Source: Heliopora coerulea
Lineage: Eukaryota; Cnidaria; Anthozoa; Scleralcyonacea; Helioporidae
Assembly (NCBI GenBank): GCA_030142905.1
Contig: JASJOG010000267.1
Location: forward strand, 83,501-147,500
Length of the DNA: 64,000 nucleotides
Reading direction: 5' to 3'
Position 1 is the first letter of the stretch; every line of letters begins with the position of its first letter. Shown piece after piece: positions 1 through 11,075 of the stretch. The notes under the pieces are model-generated. The model did no database searches and had not been told where the DNA came from. It saw nothing but the letters and a program-made list of their open reading frames with translations. The position numbers and the translations under genes are program-made.

Positions 1-1480
1 CTTTAGTTTATCATCTTTAGACATCTTAGCACATCTTTTACCCACGACAATTTTGAATCCTTTTAAATACTCGATTATGTAAAAATTGTCAAGTAATATT
101 TCTTCTGAACACTTTTTCCATAGTTGTGAATGTGTTTGAAGCCAAACCAGATAAAAACTGAAGATCAAGACTAGAATTGACGCACGCAATTTTCCCTCGA
201 TGGCGGTCATCTTAGCTTTACTTTTGGCTAGCCAGTGACTGAGGGATGGCATTCCAGTTACCATAAATAAAGTTCATTGATCCTTATCGGTAGCCATAAG
301 GCGCTGAAGGTCATCATCAGCTTAATCACACAAGGCTTTGATGCAGATGGTATCCACCCAAAAGAAACCATGAACCGGGGGAGCCAACGCTTTAACAATA
401 CATCGGCAGCGCAGCGACGAAGAGTCCCTATTTGTTCTTTCGAAATTTATCCTTTAGATTACAAATGAATATCTACGAAACAAGCAAAAGAAGTAAGCAT
501 TAAGTAACATAAGTAAGAAAGGCGACCTGTCAGTCATTAATGCAGATACTTACCAGCTAGCCTGTCTATGAACACACAGTTTACCCAAAATTTTCAAATT
601 TTCACAAATTGTTTTGTGCCCAGGTAACCTTCAATTCCTGACTATTAAACTGCTTCATTGTCTTTGAGTTTCGAATCTTAATTTTGCAGAATATCTAACA
701 GGAAAATGCAGTAAAAGAGCAAATTTGTCAATCATTTGCTATAGGCCGGCCGATCATGTATAAAAAATTTTCCCGAAATCTGGTTTTGATACGTCAGTAA
801 TTCTTATTTCATCCAATTTAACACTGTTATTGACAATAATATAAAGCTTTTTTGCTCAACAACCGTAGTATTAAACGACAAGGAACATCGAGACCATTTT
901 AGTGTATCTAGTAAAAAACTAGTTGATTAAAAATCTATGGCGCACGAATAATGGCGTTACAGCAATGACAACAAATGAAAACGCTTTATATTCATAACCT
1001 TCCAATAGTAGGTGTTTAGAATGTTACCTCAAGAAATGAAAAGGAAAAAGAAAACCTATTCAGTATTTTCAGTGAGGCAAGAATTTAAAAAGAAAATATG
1101 CGATTGAGACAGGATCAGCACAGTAAGTCAATCTGATGAGATGAAAATCTATAAATTAATATGATCTTTTTAGAAATTTAATTTTATTTAGAACTTTTTT
1201 AATTGTGTTACAAACTTATTTAGATCATCTCTTCGATTCAGTGTTCAGCATTTGCTTTTTTAGTGACCACAGTTTCAAAAGAGAGATTGGTTTTCCAATG
1301 GTTTCCGACAAGATTTTTTACAAGAGATCATCACAAGTTTCACTTCTAAACTTTTCTTCTTGCATGAAGGCAGCAAGTACTGTAAGAGATTACTGAAGAA
1401 AAATACATAGTAAAGATTGCATCAGGTGTACTTGTTATACTTGACGTTGCTAACAATTCAGACAGTGTTTTAAGTCTGAC
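1..1480. other. Non-coding flank with a dispersed-repeat fragment
   Basis: I see no convincing gene here. Bases about 175-275 resemble a repeat that recurs near 29105-29180, 36115-36190 and 38100-38180; all share an 'ATTgccC..ATGGgcGGccATCTTgGCTtcACAT' type core followed by 'CAGTtAGCATTCcAG'. The short open frames at 277-468 and 1205-1396 have no recognisable domain and no splice support. The rest is AT-rich and could be 3' flank of the ETS gene. Confidence 0.5.
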
Positions 1481-1586
1481 ATAATTTTGCTGGTCTATGT
1501 TATTTGATAGAATAATTTAGAAATCCACTTCACCAATGGTTGCTTGTGCATAATGTGAATCAAGAAAGTAAGAAAATCCACACAAG

Positions 1587-1879
1587 TCAAATACGTTGGT
1601 TTATTTCCTTCATAGCCTTCGCACCAAACTTGTACATGAGTCTCTGCTTTGGTACTCTCTCCAAGATCTTCCGATGGTAATAATACCTCATAGCACGACT
1701 CATCTTCTCGTATGTCATATTTTCTCGCTTTTTTCTCTTTCCCCACATCTTTGCCACAGCCTCCGAATCTACCATGCTAAATACCCCATCCACTTGTGAT
1801 ATCCAACGTATACAATTAGTGAACTTTGAATCAGCCAGAAGCTCTGCCAGAAACTCCCAAAGATATATTGTACGGCGTT
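1587..1879 (-). CDS. ETS gene terminal coding exon (ETS DNA-binding domain)
   Basis: The exon follows an acceptor reading ctgctatcttag and begins in phase 1. It encodes the whole winged helix, from 'RRTIYLWEFL' through 'KAMKEINQRI' and the stop codon at 1587. The residues expected for DNA contact are present, including both arginines of 'SRAMRYYY', and there is no frame damage. Confidence 0.9.
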
Positions 1880-4800
1880 CTAAGATAGCAGAAGAATCAA
1901 AATATTAGGTAAGGTAATTGATTTTTAAATACTTTATGATGATGATAGATCATTTATTTAAAGGTGATATTATGCACTATATAGCAGACATTAAATGCTA
2001 TACTTTGTCAGATTTATTCTACTGGAGTTTTGACGGCATTCCTCGAGTTTCTGTCGTTCTTTCAACTTTGAAACAGTACCTTTGACACGGTGAACAACAT
2101 GAGAAGCTAAGTCCCAGTTCAGACGTAGAACTTTTCATGTGCCAAATCTAATGCTAATGAACAAAATCCTTTATTCAAACTGGTTTGCATTTGATTCAGC
2201 ACATCAAAAGTTCGACGTTTGAACTGGGCGTAAAAGATTGATAAACTGCCCATTCCTTGCGAACGTTTTATATGTGTTTTCGCATGCGAAAAACGTATGG
2301 AACTGGATCACTTTTACATACGAAATTTAAATTTCACATGTGGTATACCAAACATACATTTCGCGTATGTAATGGACGATTCACGTATTCAAAAAATGAA
2401 TTTCGTAAACTAGTATGATACTAATTTCACGAGGAAAAACTTTCCATGCAAAAGGCAATGCGTACGTAAAGACATTGAGCTAATAGTGTAATATGTACAT
2501 AAAGTTTACTTAAGGCATGACTTTCTGTAACATACTTTTCAATTGCTCCACTTTTCTGCCTTTCAACTTTTTCCTGGATCGCTGAATCGGGGTATCGAAA
2601 GAAGTCTGATCTGAAAAAAGTTAAACGAACACCGTCAAATTGTTTGTAATTGAGGAACTTCAAATTTCATAGCACTAGTGCAACGTTTACGCATCGTTTA
2701 TTTTCAAATGGTTTACACATGTAGTTAGTTCAAATGTGAAATAAATTCACCAAGCTTAAATTTAACATGTGAAATTTGACATGTGGGAAATTTATTTTGG
2801 GAATGACTGAAGCATATACGTAGTAACCAGAAAATTAAGAGCAGTTTTCTTTGTGGATGATTAGAGAAAAAACAATTTTCTGTGTGTTCAAACTAAAAGC
2901 CCTACCATTACTTACGTCAAAGAATTTAAAACTTGTTTGAAATATACCTGGAAATAGTCCATACTCTTCCCTGATTTTGCTGTCCAGTTGAAGCTTTGTT
3001 TCATGATCCGTTCGTTGAACCGCAACCCTGTCCTCATTAACTGTTTGGGACAATTGATTGTCGATTAGAAGCTGTATATTACAAATATACAAATATATAG
3101 ACATATAAAAGAGTATTATAAGTATATATATATTTATATGTATGCATGCATGTATGTATATATGTATGTATGTATGTATAAAGAGAGAGAGAAAGAGGGA
3201 GGGACAGGGAGAGAGATCTCTTACTGCTTTAAAGAGACCAACAATGTGAAAGACGTGTCTATAAGGTCAGAAGTACAGAAAAGGAGACAATATGACATGG
3301 GGCGTAAAATTTCAGGCAAGAGATGGTGCTAGATTTGTAATTTGGAGGAACAAAAGACAAATTTAACAACGGAGGGCGTGCATTTTTCCTAATTTACTTC
3401 ATTGATTTTGATTCCAAGGACGTGGCTTATTCAACCCTATTCAGTCTCAGTGAAATGGAGTGTGAAGTGCTCGCACTGATTTCGACAGTTATTATCTCTA
3501 GAGGAATCAGAGGCACACCCATTGAAATTTCATGACTTTTTCGCAAATTTTATTTGCTTTGTGGCAGAGGAAAAACACATCGCAAAAATATTGATTAGAA
3601 AAACGTTACTTGCAATTTCATAACACCTTCTATAGCGATAATTTTTCTAGGTTTTTCATTCTATTCTTTACTGGAAAATCACTTTTTGACCGAGAAGGGA
3701 ATTCTTTCACATTAAGACTGCTTTTTGATAACAACAAAATCGGTAAATTGAAGTTGACATTCCAGATTTAAGGTCCACCTTTCCCGTATAAGCGTACGGG
3801 ACCGATTTCAACTAGGAGGGCTGAGGCCTGTTGCCTGAAAATTTCTGCGTCGCCCACATTTTGAAAATGAACCAACCACTAAGCCATGCCTTCAACAAAA
3901 CTGCTCTTATTATATATTTTACGCAATACTAAAATGACAATCGAAATGGGTACAAACAAAACAATATCAACTGACAATACGTTAAGTCTAAAATTGCTGA
4001 GCTTTTCCTCTCAGATCCCAGGTTAAGAGAAGATGAAGATATGTGCCCGAAAAATGGAAATGTTGCCCGAAAAAATTGACGATGCCCAAATCTGAGCGGG
4101 ACTGCATCCCCCAGCCCCCCTGCCTCGTACGCCTATACTTACACGTCTCACAATAACGACGTCACAACTACTCCCATTTTTATTACCGCGGTTTATTTGA
4201 TGCCCGCAATGTACAACTGGGCAGTTGACAGCAGATTATTCTCTGAATATTACGGACTTTGCGTCAGAGTTTTATGTGATTTGAAAAGGATGGCCGAGCA
4301 ATCATTTACGAGCAGTTTCTACGTTTGACATTCCCTTATTTATAATATATATTGCTTGTGACCTCAAATAGGGATTTGAAAGCAAAATTTCGGTTTCATA
4401 TATAAGATCAACCATCTCCAGAAAAATCGCTCATTCCTAGATTTAAGTGACTCAGGTTACTCATCCTTCCAAAAGATAACGGGGGAAAAAAAATACTTAA
4501 ATCAAAATAACAAGTGAGGGTCCGATAGGTATACTCGTGAATGCATGAGGCTAACATAATAGGGTAATCAGACTATCAGATATGTATGAAATTGCTAACG
4601 CGACATCAAAACCTTGAAAATTTGTTTGTAAGAAGCGAATGATGCTCTGTTTATGTGTAAGCGAACCTGTTTGGTGAGAACAACTCTCAATGGAATGAAA
4701 GCCCAAGTTTGTTTGATTTGATGAATAAGGATAAGAGCTGATATTCTCAATCGAATCGCATGTATAATCATCCAAACATTCGAGCAGACTGATGATATTT

Positions 4801-7800
4801 TCATCCAAATCCACTGAATGATTGTTATCGCCAAATGCTAACTCAAAACCATTGAATTCATTGCCAGTATTCCAGTTCGCCTGAAGATCTTGAGGTACCT
4901 AAATAAACATTAAAATTTTCAACATTATTTTAAAGAAGTCAGGTATAGAAAACCACAGGTAACAAAGCAGCGAATTAAGGAAATAAACTTAAGCTAATTA
5001 TGAAAGATTGCATGAATTTGACAGTGATAATTCAACTTAGAATTTAAAAATACTCGTTGTCATGCTAAAACCTACATTAGACATTCAGATAACATCAGTT
5101 ATACAACGCAGTTAGTCGGTAAGAGATATAGCATGTCATGTAGAAAGAGCTCAAACACTCTGAAATTCATGTCTTTGAAACATAAACATATTCTGAGCCT
5201 ATGAGCTAGGTCATGATTGAGTGGGGTTAGGAATGTGTGCGGCTCTTGAAATATATTCAGTGACAAGTCAGCTATCAATTTTAATGAATATTAAAACACA
5301 TTACTTTGGTATCTCCGCGTCACTGTGCATGTGGCTCAATGGCTTAAATACGTAAAATGGAATTAGAGTTTTACAAGTCTGACAGTAGTCAGAAGATTGG
5401 ATATAGTCATATTTGCTAAGATAGCACTGAAGAATAATAATTCTTGTCTCAATCTTGCGAAATCGTTAACCTCGAGAATAAAAAAGAAAGAGCACAAGGT
5501 TTCATATCTCAGAATACGGCTGATTTGTACCACTCATTGAAATCTTGTACTACAAGTTTAACCATACACATCAATTTTATCTACCAATCTACGATACTCG
5601 GCGAATATGCCTGAATGGCGTCACCAGAATAAGATTTACTTATTACAATAATTCTCTTCCACTTGAAGGTTCGTTTTGTTTTTTTTTTTATTCTTTTAAG
5701 GACTTGTCTAATATATTTTACTTTTCTTTAAACGATGAATAAAATTTTTTAACACATTTAGATGTTGAACTGAAGGTTCAATGTTGATACAGAAAGGATA
5801 CTATCAGAGACCTGTCCGTAGACCTCTGTCTACGGACGGTCTCTTTTACCCTGATTATCGCCAGACGTTTTTCTAGCCCAAAGGTGACATCTGGACAGGA
5901 AAGAGAATAGAGTGTCTAGACGTGGGAAATTGAACATTTTTTGGGTGACTTTCGTCTAATACACGAGCAGGATAAAAATATAAAAGAAGAGTGTTGAGTC
6001 GGCGAGGTTAAAGGAAGTGTAAAAAGCCTAAAAGGTCAGGGAACTTCCGAAGCTTACTTAGCAAAAAGCTTACTTAGCAAAAGGATGATTTAACCAAAAC
6101 GTGCTCCAATCAACTTCCTTTTGCGTAAAACAGCGAGAAATAGCATCCGATTTGACATTCCTCGGAACGCCCACAACGATAGCCGATTTACATTATAGTG
6201 AACTGTTAAAATGTTCCATTTTGCAACGTCAAGAGGTCAAAACAAGTGTCAAGATCGATTGTAATCCAAAGTACGATTGAACAAGCTTTCTGCATTCCTG
6301 CTGAGTGTGCGTAATTCTAGCATCATAATTCTAGGATCATGAATGGATGTATGATCAATCCTAAGCCAATGGAAACAATTAGGTCGGGAAAATTAAATGC
6401 CTGGTTCCATATAATACAATTAATCTACACCATACAATGATTTGAAATTAAGATTTTAGTCTATGACAGTCTCCAATGATACAAAATTTATCGAAGATGA
6501 TGCGGTTTCTTACCAATATCAATGAAATCAGTCAAGCTCCCAAATTTTTAAATTGATATAGCTAGACCCGCGACTTAATATTGTCGATTTCTCCTTTTGA
6601 ATGTCGTAAAATGTACCTTTGAACCGTCGCTAGGATTTGAACACACGTGTGACAGGTCATAACATGACATTTGATGATCAACACAAAGGAAAACACAATG
6701 TCAGACAATTTAATTACCGCTAACAAAACTGTATCTGTTCAAAAGAATGGGCTGATACTAACTCTCTTTATGATACTTGAATGACTGAAATAAAAGGACG
6801 ATGAAAAAAATCTCTGATACGTTTAGCGATTGAGCTATCTGGGTATAATCCAAAATTAGCCCAAGTTTAGCGACATATGGATGAAACTTAACATAACTGA
6901 CGCATACATCTGGGCAAAAGAACCAGATAACTTTTGCATGAGCATAAACTTTTTTCCCTCTGGGAGGTACTTTTTTACTTTAGTTTAGCTGATTAACGCT
7001 AATGCCGCAAACTCTCAAGGAGAGACATACTGGGCGGGGGTGAATTGAAATGATTACCTCTTATGCCCAAACACACCCGAAGCTTTTAGCTTTCACTAAT
7101 TCAGCATAAACTGAAATTGGATAGCTGAAGAAATATTTGTCTTGTAACAGTTTGGTGTTAGCGTTTGACAATAATCAACTCTACCCGGTGAAATAGTCTA
7201 GCAGCAATCCTTTTCTGGCAAACGTAGGATTAGTACACTTTCAAGAGTCAATCTGACATCTCCAAGCGTACAAAACACCTTGAAAAACTGTCATATAACA
7301 GGAAATCTGTTACAGCGTACTTATCTACGTTAATCAGTTAGTGTTCCGCTACACGTGATACATCAGACTGGTGTCAATGAATTCAACTTGTTAAGAAATC
7401 GACATTTCTGTCCCGGAATTTTGGTCATTATCAAACATTTAGGAACAGAATCCCTTGTCCAATTATGTTGTTGAGCTAGCTTACAATTGCGCTGAACGTT
7501 GATTTCCACCAGCTTTTTTCTTTTTAATATCAAGGAAGAATTTCTTCCAAGTCCATTTCAGAAATCCATACCTACCGGATTAAAATGTGTGAGGAAGTAT
7601 TCCCGTTATAGTTCATGTTACGAAAAACGTCTAATAATCCTAATCTTTGATTTCATAATCATCCTTAGAGATACATGAACAGAAATTTTTTCATGATAAT
7701 CGGACGTTGCCGAAGACAACTGAAAAATGTTTACTAGAGCGGGATTTCGACACTTTTTATGATATTTTTAGGATGATTCTGAAATAGAATTGAAACAATG

Positions 7801-9126
7801 CACATCCTCTCATGGATAAGCGTTAAGTTTTCGCGAGAATATCTCGTGCATTTAAGTTGGTTAAAAACTCACCTCCAATTCCTGTGGACTCGATAGCTCA
7901 ACGGGTAGAGCGACGGACAGGTATCCTGAAGGTGCGAGTTCAAATCCTCCTCGAGTCAAAATTTTTCAGTTGACTTCAGCATTGTCAGATTATCATGAAA
8001 AAATTTCTGTTCCTGATCTTTGAATCATACGAAAAACCCTCCCAGGGTGATGGCCCATGGACAGGTGACCCCAGCTGTAAACACAAGTGCAGTAACCCAC
8101 AATATCTTTATAAGTGTGTCTGTGATTATCAAGTCTGAACTAGACAAAAAATTCAGATATTAATCATGTTTACACCGTAATGTTTTGGACACGCTACGGC
8201 AAATTTTGGACACTGCACGGCAAATTAGCCGTGCCGAGCACTTCTGTATATGTAGATCTGGGCACGGCTAAATTTTCAAGTAGGGGTACCAAATTTTAAG
8301 ATGTCCACACCGTTTGCACTGTGAAAATCACCAGTGCCATACCAAAAACTAGCGGCACCCGAATTTTAGCTGTGCATGCCTAAAATGTTAATGGTGTAAG
8401 CGGGGTTATTATTTTAAAAAATTCAAAGTAGATCATTCCAGGAACTCAAAATCCAAAGAAAACAAGCTCAATTTAATAGTTAATTGTAGCTTAGAGTAAC
8501 TTGGAAATAATATCTTACCAAATTGAAATTTTCGCTCACGCTCATATTTTAAGTAAGGTGATTTTTTACTTTTGTTTAATTGAGGACTTATTGCTCTCCT
8601 TGCAAATTTAAATCGAAAAAGAGTCTGCACGAAAAACGTTGGCTATTCAATGCAATGTACGCTTGACGGCTTGGCTGAGTCATGCATTTAGAACATCTCT
8701 ACATAAATCCGCTTATTGTGACTACCTGTTTTGATAATCTATTCTATGCCTGATCTGACATTTCACTGTAATTTATGTCGTTTTTCTACAGGGTAATTCA
8801 GGAAATAAAAGATGTAAGCAACTTTCTTCTACTAAATATACAATGCAACTTATCTACGCTTTTCCCTACTTTACAGCTAATTTCAGTTTAAAAACAAGTT
8901 CTCCATAAATACAGATGTTCATTTAAACTCTCCCACATACCATAGTGGAATGCATAACAGCATTCTTTTCGACGTTATATTGAGTGCTCCATGTCGGAGT
9001 ATAAAGCGCTGGAGATCTTATGCATTGAACATCTCCATATAACTCGCCTGTACAATCAACGTAGCACTGTGGAACACTACCGTAAACTGTACTCGCAGTA
9101 TCTTCCCAGACCTTCAGGGACGTCAT
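1587..9126 (-). CDS. ETS-domain transcription factor, ESE (ELF3/EHF/ELF5)-like, five coding exons
   Basis: Gene-level entry. It should encode a nuclear sequence-specific DNA-binding protein that recognises GGA-core sites. I join exons 9126-8941, 4898-4667, 3040-2948, 2610-2536 and 1879-1587. All use GT..AG, phases agree at every junction (0, 1, 1, 1), and the total is 879 nt, giving 292 residues plus stop. The C-terminal 90 residues form an ETS winged helix: 'LWEFLAELL' at its start, 'MTYEKMSRAMRYYYHRKILE' carrying the recognition helix with its two arginines, and 'QRLMYKFG' at the end. The 'MTYEK.SRAMRYYY.R.ILERV' pattern is typical of the ESE group rather than ETS1/FLI or ELF1. A basic linker (RSRKKLKGRK) precedes the domain, as in ELF3. 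The exon 2 region is acidic and serine/asparagine rich, which would suit a transactivation segment. I see no Pointed domain, though a missed exon in the large introns could hold one. The first exon abuts the 6.4-kb inverted repeat. Confidence 0.85.
2112..2229. repeat. Short foldback MITE in an ETS intron
   Basis: The ends CCCAGTTCAgACGTaGAACT and its inverse near 2190-2229 form an imperfect inverted repeat with a short loop. There is no coding capacity. It looks like a small non-autonomous element within intron 4 of the ETS gene. Confidence 0.5.
2536..2610 (-). CDS. ETS gene exon 4 (basic linker)
   Basis: This 75-nt exon has a strong acceptor (ttaactttttttcag type tract) and a GTATGT donor. 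In the frame required by both neighbours it reads QTSFDTPIQRSRKKLKGRKV and onward. The basic RSRKK.KGRK stretch is comparable to the AT-hook-like linker before the ETS domain of ESE proteins. The other open frame is longer but does not match the phase of the ETS exon. Confidence 0.75.
2948..3040 (-). CDS. ETS gene exon 3
   Basis: It encodes NEDRVAVQRTDHETKLQLDS and continues to EEYGLFP, ending at a CCAG|GTATAT donor. Two acceptors are possible. The one before 3040 (caaacag) restores the frame with exon 2. An upstream acceptor at 3072 has a better AG context (atatacag) but gives phase 0 and would need a further exon. I chose 3040 on phase; its polypyrimidine tract is weak. Confidence 0.6.
3121..3215. 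repeat. Simple-sequence tract (TATG/GTAT then GA-rich)
   Basis: The tract is an imperfect tetranucleotide run of the TATG/TGTA type followed by a GAGA-rich purine run. The open frame over it (3138-3332) is a product of the repeat. It lies in an ETS intron. Confidence 0.75.
3785..4140. repeat. MITE-like repeat with GTACG-containing ends
   Basis: The left end (GTATAAGCGTACGGGAC) and the inverse of the right end (GTATAGGCGTACGAGGCA) are related. Between them lie repeated 'gcccgaaaaa' strings and a C-rich patch. It is non-coding, intronic to the ETS gene, and the boundaries are approximate. Confidence 0.4.
4667..4898 (-). CDS. ETS gene exon 2 (acidic Ser/Asn-rich region)
   Basis: It follows a tttatttag acceptor and begins VPQDLQANWNTGNEFNGFEL. 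The segment is rich in D, E, S and N (for example LDENIISLLECLDDYTCDSI), which fits an acidic activation region; that role is inference. The likely donor is ACAG|GTTCGC at 4666. A second candidate (CAAG|GTTTTG) 54 nt downstream has the same phase. Confidence 0.65.
5000..7640. other. Large non-coding stretch (ETS intron 1)
   Basis: I recognise no gene or domain on either strand. The one distinct structure is the hairpin at 5807-5844. The small open frame at 5545-5742 looks like a chance frame. Confidence 0.5.
5807..5844. repeat. Compact 38-bp hairpin
   Basis: GAGACC-T-GTCCGTAGAC pairs with GTCTACGGAC-GGTCTC across a very short loop, with a single bulged T. It could be a MITE end or a cruciform-prone site. 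No flanking gene depends on it. Confidence 0.6.
7660..8020 (+). repeat. tRNA-headed SINE, composite copy
   Basis: The tRNA-like head spans 7887-7957: its outer 7-bp stem GACTCGA/TCGAGTC is perfect, the A box is TAGCTCAACGGG and the B box GAGTTCAAATCC. Both boxes are usable Pol III promoter elements. The flanking body ('cagttgacttc.gca.tgtcag', 'aggatgattctgaaatagaa') recurs at 23.58-23.95 and 26.13-26.68 kb. The anticodon arm does not fold as in a normal tRNA, so I call this a SINE rather than a tRNA gene. Confidence 0.7.
8168..8401. repeat. Foldback MITE with GYTTACACC ends
   Basis: The left end GTTTACACCGTAATGTTTTG and the inverse of the right end GCTTACACCATTAACATTTT form terminal inverted repeats. 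The interior has repeated 'acggcaaatt' and 'ttagccgtgc' strings. It is about 234 bp, non-coding, and lies in ETS intron 1. Confidence 0.5.
8941..9126 (-). CDS. ETS gene first coding exon
   Basis: ATG at 9126 opens 62 codons (MTSLKVWEDTASTVYGSVPQ and onward) ending at a consensus ATG|GTATGTGGG donor in phase 0, matching the next exon. The assignment rests on phase, donor quality and orientation; the peptide has no named domain. The inverted repeat begins at 9137, 11 bp upstream of the start codon. Confidence 0.6.
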
Positions 9127-9502
9127 TCTCTTTAACCTGACTGCAGCAGCGTTAGCAAAGGTATTTAAGTCAAATGGGCGTTGAACTTGCGTCCCACAAT
9201 TTATGTTAGAACAACACTTTAGCTATCACGTTACCGGAACAGAATTGATCGAAACCGAAACCGACACTTGATCAATACCTCGTCGACGGAAATTAGTAAA
9301 CTCACTAAAAAGTTATCTTTCCTTGATCACTAAAGATCTACAATTGTATTTGTCTTTCGTTACTTTTATGAAAATGCAGAAAATGAGTAACTCCGTATTT
9401 TTCGAACAGGCATGAACGCCTTGACATCCTTAAAATGATCTTATGGTTAAAGAGCTCTTTGTGCAAGCAATGATTCATCCCTTAAAATCTGTCTAACATG
9501 CG

Positions 9503-9511
9503 CTTTTTATA
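9503..9511 (-). promoter_or_regulatory. TATA-like box upstream of the ETS gene
   Basis: On the minus strand the sequence reads ATTATAAAAAGCG, about 380 bp upstream of the ETS start codon. A second TATA-like string (GGTATAAAATG) lies at about 9663-9670. Both sit inside the inverted repeat, so copies occur in the right arm at about 21992-22000 and 21834-21841, facing right. No start site can be fixed from sequence alone. Confidence 0.3.
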
Positions 9512-9811
9512 ATGGGCTACCTTAAAAGGAGCGTTTCGTGTAACTATGCAAACGCAACACATTCAGATACACGCACAAATACGAGGCCAAGCTTTGCCAG
9601 TGTAATTCCAAAACGTACTCAGTTATGTCTGTTGTTGGTCGTGGATCATCTCATTTGCTGCATTTTATACCAGACTGTTTTGCTCAGCCGCTCAGCCGCT
9701 TAACTTTTACGATGCCAAACACACTGACTGAAATGAGTTGATGTACAATTAACACCTCGGGTTTGCCTTGGAGATTATTCATCATTGTTAAATACAACTT
9801 TGTTGGATGGT

Positions 9812-10206
9812 GTTGGACTGCGTGGCCAAACGAATGCATCATGTTGTATGGTGCAGACTGGAATTGTGGAGATTGCGGATCTAGGACGAATAATGATCCC
9901 GAATTTTAGGCAAGACTAACAGTTGCCCTTGCCTGAGAGATGACTTGTTGCGCTTGCGCAAGTGCAACAATGTTGAAGTGCGAGGCCAAACGAGTGCAAC
10001 TTTGTTGTTAACACATGAGAAAAAAGAAATGTTGAACAATGTTGCATCAACTGTTTGATCAAAATCAAACTTCGTTCAACACCATACAACATCATGCAAC
10101 ATCATGCAATCTGATGCAACATGGTGGCCATACGAGTTCAACATGTTGCATTTGACAATGTTGAAGAACGTTGAATCGCGATGTTGCATTCGTTTCGCCA
10201 GAGCTT
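9812..10206. repeat. MITE rich in CAACATGTTG-type strings (left arm)
   Basis: The left end GTGGCCAAACGAATGCATCA and the inverse of the right end GGCGAAACGAATGCAACATC form terminal inverted repeats. The interior repeats 'caacat.atg' and 'tgttgaa' strings on both strands. It is non-coding. The mirror copy in the right arm is 21297-21691. Confidence 0.55.
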
Positions 10207-10417
10207 TAAACGAGAGTCTAATGGATTATGCAGCTTACTGAGCTTAGCCTACAAAATATATTCTGAACCAAAACAATTCTAATTAACAGGTGAACTAGGG
10301 CAATTTTAAGTTCCTTGTTAGTGTTAGTGTCGAATATATACTTAATGAAGGAAATTTTCGAGAATTAGAATCTTTTATTTTAAAACAGGACCGAGACCTG
10401 ATGTGCAAGATGCAACT

Positions 10418-10480
10418 CTTGGCCTCCAGTTGGGAATCGACCGCTCGACACTGCATCGCTACACCAACTAAGCTGCGAAG
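10418..10480 (-). repeat. tRNA-like SINE head (left arm; mirror 21023-21085)
   Basis: On the minus strand CTTCGCAGCTTAGTTGGTGT leads to a B box close to GGTCGATTCCC. It is a partial tRNA-like segment without a proper acceptor closure. I treat it as SINE-derived. Confidence 0.45.
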
Positions 10481-11011
10481 GGCGTTGCTGAAAGTTTGAC
10501 TACAAGTTCCGTATTTAAAATGCCATAATGCCAGGGATAAGAAGGGTATATTTAACGAATATGTAGCGTTTGCAATCGATAAAATTACACAAAATTTTTA
10601 CTTGATGAAGGAACTTTTCGACTGTCAGGACCAGGATTTGCGAAAAGGGAGGCCCAAACTTAGAGTCTACCAAGGTTTTAAGATGGCTACTTTTGAAACA
10701 TGTTCTCCCAAGTACTTTCTGTAGTTTAAAACTTATATCAAAATCTGTGGTTCTAATTATCTATTTTAACACTGTAATACGGAATATGTGTGCTACACAG
10801 TTCGCAGCAGTAGTATGAAGGATGAGCAACAAAAGTGTTTGCAGTTTTATCAACTTCAACGGCATCGTCAATGCAGTGTTAGTGTCTCTTTTAGAAGCAT
10901 CTACACGAGATGACAGCAATACGAACGAATGTTTTAAAAACAAAAAATAAGTCTTATCACAAATGCACCTTCTGCCGTGATAGAACAACAGAAGTTGTAT
11001 GCTCAGTTAAC

Positions 11012-11075
11012 CCATGCATTTTCGTGAAATTAATTTTTAAGACTTGAAAATCAATTTCACGAAAATGCATGGGTA
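11012..11075. repeat. Foldback: CCATGCATTTTCGTGAAATT inverted pair
   Basis: Two ~30-bp half-sites (ccatgcattttcgtgaaatt and its inverse) face each other with only a few central bases. They make a near-perfect hairpin inside the larger palindrome. The mirror copy is 20428-20491. Confidence 0.8.

Noticed and set aside
7887..7957. Possible tRNA gene (and similar units at 23787, 26205, 26554, 12390 and 53461)
   Set aside because: Acceptor stem and promoter boxes are good, but the anticodon arm does not fold, and each head is followed by a shared SINE body.
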